A stretch of 64,000 nucleotides of DNA from Rallus limicola (Eukaryota > Chordata > Aves > Gruiformes > Rallidae), in assembly GCA_022605955.1 (NCBI GenBank), contig JAKCOZ010000008.1, positions 37,240,547-37,304,546 of the forward strand, in the 5' to 3' direction. The position numbers and the translations under genes were made by a program. Of this stretch, positions 55,516-64,000 are shown one piece after another. Under the pieces are notes generated by a model, which was not told the DNA's origin, did no database searches, and saw nothing but the letters and a program-made list of their open reading frames with translations. The stretch's first letter is position 1. Each line of letters starts with the position of its first letter.

Positions 55516-55709
55516 TCATGTCTCACAAAATATTTCCAGCCTCCTGACTGTGCTCCTCAAACATCAGCATCTCTGCCTTTAAGGTGTGCAGCATATGCAC
55601 ATACCACCACCTTGATGATTTTGAGCACTAGATATACACTAGGTATTTGTTAACCCTCCTTGGATTTTTCAAAATCCAAGAATTTGAGTTCCAAGACACA
55701 CACACAAAT

Positions 55710-55916
55710 ACACTGTCTCTTCTGAGAGTGGTGAGGCCCTGGCACAGGATGTCCAGAGATACGGTGGATACCCCAATCCCAGAGGCATCCAAGACCAGGT
55801 TGTATGGGACTTTAGGCAACCTGGGCTAGTGAAGGTGTCCCTCCCCTTGGCAGAGGCGTTGGAACTAGATGATCTTTGAGGTCCCTTCCAAGCCAAAGCT
55901 TTCTGTGATTCTGTGA
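55710..55916 (+). mobile_element. CR1 LINE 3' end
   Basis: A forward copy with gtggtgaggccctggcacag, caacctgggctagtgaaggt and ggaactagatgatctttgag, ending in the tail ttctgtgattctgtgaa. About 200 nt. It lies about 200 nt from an opposite-orientation copy. Confidence 0.95.
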
Positions 55917-57108
55917 ACCAGTCAGAGCAGGAGCATCATACAGCATTTAACATAAATCTCACCAAACATCTAAGTCCCCCCCACTTCGCACTTTAATCAT
56001 TTGCTAACAGTTACAATAAGATTGTATTAAAAATTTAAACTGCCCTACTTAATGCAATTTACCTTCAAAGGTCCATTTCCAGAGAGTGAAACTGACTGAT
56101 ATAAATGTCGAACACTTGATCAGATTTATTACACTGAAGAATATTTCTCTTGATAGGGATCTGACGAGTGAAGGCTAATGGTTTTAGTTTTATTACTTTT
56201 TAAGCACTTAATGGGAAAATTTAGACATTTTCACAAGACTAAGCTGCAGCAAGAATGGTTCTTTTACAGGAAAAAAAAAAGCTGTGTGGTCTCTTTAGAG
56301 ATGACCGGTTCGACAGTGTTATTAACAGAGATTAGTGTGAAGTATTTATCCTAGTGATTTGTCACCCAGCAGTTACTGACAGGGAAGAGCAACAGAAACT
56401 GATGAGTACAGCCAAGTTTTTGGACTGTATCGGGACCAAAACGCATGACCCTGGGAGAAGAGAAACTCACACTGAGACTGTAAAAGGAGTGAAGTGATAC
56501 TGCTATAGGTACAAAGGAATCAGTTCCTGCAAGGGATGAAGGGACACCCTGGTTACCAAAGCACTGCAAAATTACAACAAACCCCAAGCCTGCCATCTTT
56601 CCACCTTTCCATTCCAGCTGTGTTCTCCAGAAACACAGAAAGTACTTCCAAAATATGAAGCAATAGTTTTCCTTGACAAAACAGATCTATTTTTTTTCCC
56701 CCCAAACTGAAAGACAGCTGGTAATCCTCAGATTTCAATTAATGTCTAAGTACTTATCCAATCAATCATCGAGTGCTATAAATTTCCTATATTTCTCATT
56801 AGTTACACTATTGCACAGCTTAAATCTAACCATACCTTTCCACAAGACTGTAAATTAAAACACGTAAGACACAAGCAACTGTATCAGCCATCAGAAGAGG
56901 CATAAATGATGAGAGCAAGTCAATTGCGTACATGGGAAACTGAAGCTGATTTACTCCTCACAATTTTCCTTCCCACACAAAAGTTATCACCAACAGAACC
57001 ACTGCTATCACACTACGTCGCTTGGAGTTTGCATATATGACTTGAAACCAGTAATGACCTGTCTTTATTAACATTAACAAGTTTTACGCACAAAATCCAA
57101 TTTTCTAT

Positions 57109-57125
57109 GGGGGAGGGAGGGAGGG
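57109..57125 (+). other. Canonical G-quadruplex motif
   Basis: Four G runs (GGGGG, GGG, GGG, GGG) separated by single A loops, the tightest canonical quadruplex pattern in the window. It is on the strand opposite AGAP1 coding and is not within a recognised repeat. Confidence 0.7.
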
Positions 57126-57842
57126 AATATTTCTTTGGCATCTGCCAATAACGTTTTTTCATCCAGCACAGATAGGCAAAGGTTTGTTTTTCTTCAAGCT
57201 CTGAAGTCAGCCTTGGTTCTGTGACTCCAAAAGCCATCTTCAGCTTTTACCAAGGGGATGCAAGTGGGAAGAGGCCCCAAAAGGCACCTGGATCAGCAGT
57301 ATCCTGTCTGCATGGAAATCCTGGGGGCTACGGTACTGAAACCAAAAAGAATTCCAAGGTTTATTAACAAAACTATTAGCTTTTTAGTTCTATACCAACC
57401 TTACAATAACTACTCTTCCAGAGTCCAAGGTCGTCCTTTTAATCTCCAAGATAAACAATAGTTGTTTCACAAACAAATTATTTCCCCAACAGATGTAAAT
57501 GTTTCACCACAGCATTAAAGCAAATTTCCATTTTCCTCCCACATCTGCTTGGTGAGCCTTTAAATTGCTGATTTTTAATTTGCTTGCATAGGGACTGTAT
57601 GGGCTTCTCCAGAAGGCAGGACAGATCCTGCACCCCACCCTTCTCAAGCACTGGTGGAACTCACCAGGACAAAGAGACCCATCTTTCTCCAAAGAAGCTC
57701 TATTGGAAATGAAGATTTCAATCATTCACATAGATATAAGGCACAAAAGAAATCAATCCCAGTGAGAAGACTGTAAATAACTTGGACAATAGGAGGACTA
57801 CTGACTAAGAACTGCAAAATGAGTGTATCCTGACATGGAAAA

Positions 57843-58024
57843 AGCTCTTCTCTGAAAGGGTTGTTGGGCACTGGCACAGGCTGCCCAGGGAGGGGACTGA
57901 GTCACCGACCCTGGATGTATTTAAGAGTCAGGTAGATGAGGTGCTCAGGGATAGGGTTTAGTAGAGGGCAGGTACTGTTGGACTTGATGATCTCAAAGGT
58001 CTTTTCTAACCTTGATATTCTGTG
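57843..58024 (+). mobile_element. CR1 LINE 3' end
   Basis: A forward copy with gttgttgggcactggcacag, gctgcccagggaggggactg and gttggacttgatgatctcaa, ending in a degraded tail (cttgatattctgtgtaa). About 180 nt. Confidence 0.93.
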
Positions 58025-58470
58025 TAAAGGTTTTCTACTTCACTGCAGAGGCTCCCAATGGAGCGCAACCTTTGCTGCCATACGAACACACATGGGTAAC
58101 AAACATGCTCACACTCTGGCTTTCTGGTTCCAGCCATGGAAATTTCTTAAGGAGTGAAGTCAAGGTTTGGGAACACCTTCTGCCACACCAGGGACTTGCC
58201 ATCACAAGGGACCTCATCAGATCGGACTTCAGAGTTGAATTCCATGCAATGAGCTTATTGATTCTCTAGTTTCCAGAGAACAGGACAGTGTAATTTCAAC
58301 TCGGTAGCAGTTTTCTGGTACAGGACTCGAGGCTGATGGTGTACTACAGCCATACATTCATGCAGGCTTTGAATCTCTGACACCAGGAGCGCTAATCCCA
58401 GAGAAGCAAAGAGTTTCAAGAGGATTTGCATATGCAAACGGATTAGTTGAAGCGATTTGCAACTGCATTT

Positions 58471-58486
58471 GGGGGGGTGGGAGGGG
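58471..58486 (+). other. G-rich quadruplex-type motif
   Basis: A run of seven G followed by T, GGG, A and GGGG. If the first run is split by an internal G loop this meets the four-run quadruplex pattern. It is weaker than the motif at 57109. Confidence 0.4.
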
Positions 58487-58689
58487 ATGCTTTTGAACAA
58501 TAATCAATGCTAATAATACACTTTGATGTTTGAAAGGGGTTTGTTACACAACAGAGAACATTAGGAAAGGATTATGTTTACTACATAAGTTCTAAACATC
58601 TGATAGCTCAGAAAAAAGCATCCCTTTATTGTAAGAACAAAAAGCCAACTATTCTCTTTAATAAATGTTACTGTTCTGTTGTCTGTCAA

Positions 58690-58944
58690 GACAGGACAAG
58701 GGGCAATGGCTGCAAGTTGGAGCACAGGGAGTTCTGCACCAATCTGGGGAAGAACTTCTTCACAGTGAGGGTGACAGAGCCCTGGGACAGGCTGCCCAGG
58801 GGGGTGTGGAGTCTCTTTCTCTGGAGAGATTCCATCCCCGTCTGGACACCGACCTGTGCAACCTGTCCTAGGGACCCTGCTCTGGCAGGGGGGTTGGACT
58901 CGATGATCTCTGGAGGTCCCTTCCAACCCCTACGACTCTGTGAC
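58690..58944 (+). mobile_element. CR1 LINE 3' end
   Basis: A forward copy of the same type as the one at 11 kb: gacaggacaaggggcaatgg, gttggagcacagggagttct, then ggggttggactcgatgatct, ending in cgactctgtgac. The two copies share most of the 3' untranslated region with scattered differences. Confidence 0.95.
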
Positions 58945-59938
58945 TATTAATCTGTCAATGCACTGCAAACACACCCAGGCACAGAGAGAAGTTACAGAAG
59001 CTCCTGAGATACAAATGCAACACCAGCATTTTGACAACCTTTTTTTTGACAACTCAGATAAAAGAGTTTCAATGTGCCATATGTGAGAAATAACAAGTAC
59101 CGAAGAGCAACACATTAACACTTTGGAGCCTCAAGGGATGGTGTGAAACACTGCGGCCTGATACATCAACAGAACAGCCCACACCACGGCTGCTTCTCAG
59201 GATCAAGTCAGGTTTTGCCACACAACTCCTTGGGGTATTGCCTCCTACCTTGGCTCTGACACTTCTATTTCCTACCTCGAGCAAAAAACTCTTCGGTGAT
59301 GCTCTGAGCAGGTCACTGTTAGAGCAAGGAGCAGAGAGCATTTTCCTTTGCATCCTTCTTGAGACAGGACACCTTGCCTGTGAGCTAACAGAAGCCAGCA
59401 AAGTCATTTTTGGGCCAAAAAAATTAAAGTTAAATCCAGAAAAGACAGTTAAAACCCAAGCCAAAGGATGACATGCTGGGGATGGTTAAAGAAATGAAGC
59501 TTTGGACATTTCTTGCCACTCTCTGTGTTCGAGAGCTCGCTGGACAAGCTGTAAGGAGCACACGCTGTAAGGCAGCAGGCTGAACTGTTAATGCGCTTTG
59601 AGATCTGCCAAGAAGAACTGAAGGAAAACCCAAAATCAGATTGAGCAATCAACACCATAATAAAGAGCGCAGTGGCAGGAAGAGTGACAAGGACCTGCCA
59701 GAGATGCAGACCATGCCCCAAAGGCAGTAAACAAGCCACAGATTACACAGGCCTCTTAAACAGAGGGAAGAGAAGAGTCCTTGCTATAATAAAGACAACA
59801 TAGACTGGCTGAAGCCCTTTTTGGCCCTCATCTCACCTTGTGGTCAGCCCTGCCACCCTCCCTTACAGCATCATTAGCAACTGCAGAACCGGGGCTAAAG
59901 AATCATCTGGCTAACAGATATCACTGAGCAGCACGTAT

Positions 59939-59958
59939 AAATATATATATATATATTT
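59939..59958 (+). repeat. (TA)n microsatellite
   Basis: About eight TA units in an AT-rich context (taaatatatatatatatatt). Confidence 0.85.
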
Positions 59959-61120
59959 CTTTTTAATCCTCAAATTTGGATCCATCCCCAGCAATTGAGC
60001 CCAGATGGCAGCTGTGCTGTTACCACGCTACTCACTATGCAATCAAAGTTCGCTTTTTCAGGTCACTCAACTGAAAAAGAACCGTGGAAACTGTCACTGC
60101 TCTTTTCAGCTTCTGTCACCAGCCTCGCCAGGATCTGCAGCACGACCCGATTTAGCAGAGGGATGGGGTTTTCCCCCATAATTCAACCTCTGTCAAGGTG
60201 ACAGGACATCTGATTTATGTCTATTCTGGTTTTTCTTTTCTTTTTTTTTTAAAGCCACAAGACCATCCAAGCAGCAGCGTTGCCTTCCCAAGGTACCAAA
60301 CACCCCAGCAACACAAGCACCGAATGCAGACTGTGAAAGGAGAGAGCAGGGATTGATTAGAGATGGAAATCGAAGTGCAGAGATCAGCTCTGCACAGTAT
60401 GGGGAAAACACTGTGTATTTGGAGAGGTTTCTAGCTATGACACCCTGTGCTTTAAGAAAAGCACTGGTGTAGGGTTGGAATGAGACTCAGTTCTTATCAG
60501 AAAGAGAGAGAAATGGAGAAAGCAGCTATTGTCATCTCACGAAGCTAAATGCAGCCTCCATCTCTGGAGAGAGAACAACCACGTTCCTTCAGATCAGTGT
60601 CTGTGTCCACGTCTGCACGCAGAACTGGCGTGTTACCTATCCCTGCACCACAGGTCTGGTAGCAGTATTTAATACTGGATGGAGGACAAGTTGGTGTGGA
60701 TGGTGGGAACGTAACTACCATAAAAAGAACAAGTCCCATTTTATTGATGACACTGAAGACATCAGCAGATGAGGCAGAACATGACCAGAGACAAAACCTC
60801 CCAGCTGACACCAGCAGCCATTGAAAAGGCAGAGGGTTTTTTTAAAAAGAAGGGATTTTCAAACTTTCTCCCTCTTCCAGAACCTGTTTTCATTTCAGTT
60901 CTTGGTGGTCACAGAAAAGAATCCCCAATTTCCTGACAGACATTTCATAATCATGCTTAGACCATCTTCTCTACAAAACACATGAGCCTTTACAACACAC
61001 TGCCTACGCCTCTGACCCTCAGGTCTGTCACCAAGAAAACTTTTTCCCAAAAACCTGATCATCATGGTGCCTGCCCCAGGATTTCCCTTTAAGCTTGACC
61101 TAAGGAATATAAACCTAATT

Positions 61121-61280
61121 AGAACCACAGAATGCTTTGGGTTGGAAGGGACTTCAGAGATCACCAAGTTCCAACCCCCTGCCATGGGCAGGGACACTTT
61201 CACTAGATCGGGTTGCCCAAAGCCCCATCCAACCTGGCCATTAACGCTTCAATGGATGGGGCTTCCACAACCTCTCAGAG
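61121..61280 (-). mobile_element. CR1 LINE 3' untranslated fragment
   Basis: A reverse-orientation copy starting at the tail complement (agaaccacagaatgctttgg), then gttggaagggacttcagaga, ccccctgccatgggcaggga and agccccatccaacctggcc, ending at cacaacctctcagag. About 160 nt. Confidence 0.95.
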
Positions 61281-62270
61281 CGTGCTTGCTCCATGACTTC
61301 AGCAGCTCTGCAGCACCATTGTCTTCTAGGTTCCAAGTAATGCACCCTGCTGCACACCCTTCTGATTAAGATTTCAAGAAAGGGTAGTAAAACTAAGCCT
61401 AGAAAGTCTGGAAGCCACACCAAAAGTTCTGCAGAGATTACAGATTTCTACAAACAACCTAGACAACGATGCAGCACAGCTATAAAACAAACCTCCCCAG
61501 AACTTTAATCAACAACATGATTCAACTCCTCTGTACATGTTACAGCACTTTTAAATGCCATACCCTGGGCTGAACCTTCACGTGTCATCGTTTAATTCCA
61601 AGGAGGAGAAAAATTGATGCAGACCTGTTGTTGGAAGATCCTTTTCTCTTCTTTTCTCCACTTGCTTTAGAATCTAGGTGTAGATTTGAAGACACTGGGT
61701 GGAGTATTACAAGTCTTCAAGTCCCTAACAGTTAGAAAGTCCTATAAATTGTCACAAAATGCAGCCAAGGGCATGTGAGAGTCCCAACAGTGTGGCTGTA
61801 GCACCCGACTGCTATGTATAATGGAAACCGTGTACAAGAGACCCTGCAAGTTCCCAGGGACAACAGAGAAAAATCTTGAATATATAAAAAGTGTGAATTC
61901 CAGTTCATCAGAAAATACCAATCCAAGGAAAAGGGGGTCCCAGAATAATTTGTTACCTTGATTGCACAATAGCTGCATCTTCCAGTCCAGCTCTGCTGAT
62001 GCCAACTGGATGAAGGCTTCTTCACATTCTTACTTGTTCTCCAGAAAGTGCTCCATTTGTAGAGCTCATATCAAGCCTTTCTGAGAGCTACTGACTTCAG
62101 ATATTGAATAATTTCTTTCTACTAATTAACATGGCACCCTCCTGTAATAAAGTGATGTGTGGCCTCTCTCAGACCTGGTGGAGAAATCATTGTGCCTGGG
62201 AGATGTATTGCAGAGGTGTAAGAGGAGCCACTACAAAACCCCCAAATTCTTCTTCCTAGAACACACAATC

Positions 62271-62412
62271 TTAGAATTACAGATTCATAGGATGTATTGG
62301 GTTGGAAGGGACCTTAAAAGGCCATCTAGTCAGAACCCTCTGCAGTAAGCAGGGACACCTTTAACTGGAGTAAAATGCTCAGAGTTCCATCAAGCCTGAC
62401 CTCTACTCCTTG
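62271..62412 (-). mobile_element. CR1 LINE 3' untranslated fragment, diverged
   Basis: A reverse-orientation copy: tail complement ttagaattacagattcatag, then gggttggaagggaccttaaa and ccatctagtcagaaccctct, with diverged continuation to caagcctgacctc. About 140 nt. Confidence 0.9.
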
Positions 62413-63269
62413 ATTAATGGTGCATTAAGGTAGGGGTAAGGGCAAAGTTTCTCACTAAAATATCACCAAAATCAGAATAAAACACATGCAGAAACAGACT
62501 TTGCAAGACAAACCGTATCACACTTCTGTATGTACAGCTTTTTTCCTACCTTGGCTACTAAATGACTTGAATTTTCTGATTCAGTTATATCAAGCTGAGA
62601 AGAAAATTCCCTGAAGAGAGTTTATAAGATATATTAACACCTATTAAAACTTTGCTCTCTGTTCTCCAAGCAATACAAAACTGGAAGAGAAAGAACACCT
62701 TATGGTGGTACTCAAGTGAAGAATTTACTGTGGTAGAGAATTACTGCTTCTGCAATCAACTGTGGCATGCTCCTGGTGAGCCCAGCAGTAAACCCAGGAG
62801 CCATATCAACAAGTTGGGTCTTGGAAAAGGCTGGTCCACTGCATGGGGACCTGATGCCCTGCTGCCACAAAAGGGCATGGGTTCTTCTGGTTGTGGAGGT
62901 TTAAAAGCACCCAACCCCCCAAAAATAACCTTCTGTCATATACAACGAAGAAAAATTGAGATTTGGAAACCTTTGTTGGACACTAACAGCTTACACATCA
63001 CTGATGTTCATATTTAAAGAGACACACTGACCCAGTCCATCTCTGACTAGCCTAATTAACAAGTAATCAAAGCAGTACATCCCTTTGGATGCCACACCAC
63101 AGCCATGAGCGCTCTCCAAAAGGTCAGCACCACACCATACCCAAAACCAAAGGGATTCCAGGAGCCAAAGGACCTGCTCCCCAGCTCCACGCTGCACTTG
63201 GGTCCCCACTGCTCATGCAGCCCACACCTCAACTCCTTTGGGCCCTACCTAGTGCAATAGGAGTGAATA

Positions 63270-63535
63270 TTGCCTCCTCCTTAAACAGCTGTCAGCTGAA
63301 CAGGACCGAGACTTTTATTTACTTCCCATTAGACTGATTAACATTCCCTAATGAAAATACATCTATAAAAGCCGACTCCATAACACTGATAGCCAGTGAC
63401 AGCCCTTCCCCGCAATCCGGCTGTAGGAGCAATTTGTCACTGTCCATCCCTTAACAGAATTAGTTCGTCGAGGTACCCCCTGTCAGTCACAGTTGTTCAA
63501 GGCAGCATTAGAGACACTATTTGCATTTGGAAATA
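63270..63535. promoter_or_regulatory. Candidate non-coding regulatory block with an octamer site
   Basis: A repeat-free block with a perfect octamer ATTTGCAT (63519-63526), the core of POU-factor sites, and several ATTA cores (cattagactgattaac, cctaatgaaaat). Regulatory activity is a guess from composition. Confidence 0.2.
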
Positions 63536-63900
63536 AACTATTTCTGGTATATGTTTACACACTGACACACACTCTGTAATAAAAGACTAGTTTCGTTTGC
63601 AAATAAAGCATCAAAAAACAACCTCCACAGCAGCACAGTGCTAGAGCTTAAGGTCCAAATTGTGAGGCAGCAATGACCTCTGCCATTATACACCAGTAAC
63701 TCCTGCCTCAGTATTTGTAGATTTACTGCTATTTTGGGTATTTTTATTTCCAAATTTGTGTGTTACACCCATCAGTGCAAGATAAAACCTCCCAAACCTG
63801 TGTTTGCTGACTGATGTAACAGAGATCCTACCGCACACGCAACAGAGTGAGGCACTTTCTCCCTTGTATAGCACACACACCAAAGTACCAAAACACAAAC

Positions 63901-63975
63901 CCCAACCCTAAAATAACCCTGAAGCCCAACCCTAAATAACCCTGAAGCCCAACCCTAAATAACCCTGAAGCCCAA
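63901..63975 (+). repeat. 23-bp minisatellite containing CCCTAA, three copies
   Basis: The unit cccaaccctaaataaccct plus gaag is repeated: a 24-nt first copy with one extra A (63901-63924), two identical 23-nt copies (63925-63947, 63948-63970) and a partial fourth (63971-63975). The unit holds a telomere-like ccctaa and a variant ccctga. Near identity of the copies suggests recent expansion. Confidence 0.93.
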
Positions 63976-64000
63976 GCAACGCATTTTTACCTAGGACTGA

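Larger units (their letters stand above)
43449..64000 (-). other. AGAP1: AGAP1 intron upstream of the first visible exon (partial, at least 20.5 kb)
   Basis: Everything between the window's right edge and the exon at 43448 reads as intron of the minus-strand gene. I looked for the expected preceding exon, which should encode the VLVGTQD to VERVFQD part of the GTPase-like domain and end in phase 1, and found no match; it probably lies beyond 64000. The intron holds most of the window's CR1 copies (51.5, 52.2, 55.0, 55.7, 57.8, 58.7, 61.1 and 62.3 kb), two G-rich motifs and the 23-bp minisatellite at the right edge. Between 44.0 and 51.5 kb I see no repeat I recognise. Confidence 0.8.

Overview
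The window looks like bird nuclear DNA. Eukaryotic exons are separated by multi-kilobase GT-AG introns, and the only recognisable interspersed repeats are short, mostly 5'-truncated CR1 LINE copies with the GATTCTGTGAT / ATTCTATGATTCTA tails seen in avian genomes. I saw no SINEs, no DNA-transposon ends and no bacterial-style gene packing. A crocodile or turtle cannot be strictly excluded, but the sparse CR1-only repeat content fits a bird best.

The one gene I can support is on the minus strand: AGAP1 (centaurin gamma-2), an Arf GTPase-activating protein with GTPase-like, PH, ArfGAP and ankyrin domains. Three consecutive internal exons are readable: 43448..43321 (end of the GTPase-like domain and start of the linker, 128 nt), 34167..34012 (Ser/Thr-rich plus basic linker, 156 nt) and 29220..29128 (basic segment leading into the PH domain, 93 nt). 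Their phases join exactly and give 125 contiguous linker residues plus the shared Val codon. The rest of the window is intron: at least 20.5 kb upstream of the first exon, 9.15 kb, 4.79 kb, then at least 29.1 kb downstream. I looked for the preceding GTPase-domain exon and the following PH-domain exon and did not find them, so they probably lie outside the window.

Region by region. 1-29 kb is the downstream intron, with seven CR1 pieces, an AT-rich microsatellite with a long near-perfect inverted repeat near 6.6 kb, and several repeat-free blocks rich in homeodomain-type TAATTA cores that may be regulatory. 29-44 kb holds the three exons, two CR1 pieces and several polypurine or polypyrimidine tracts, one starting just past the donor of the 93-nt exon. 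44-64 kb is the upstream intron, with a cluster of CR1 copies at 51-63 kb, two G-quadruplex-type motifs near 57-58 kb, and a 23-bp minisatellite containing CCCTAA at the right edge.

I found no new multi-gene system. The most useful second looks are the possible splicing control of the 93-nt AGAP1 exon, the inverted repeat at 6.6 kb, and the candidate conserved non-coding blocks. Most open reading frames of 60-216 codons in the window are chance frames in intron or remnants of the CR1 reverse transcriptase.
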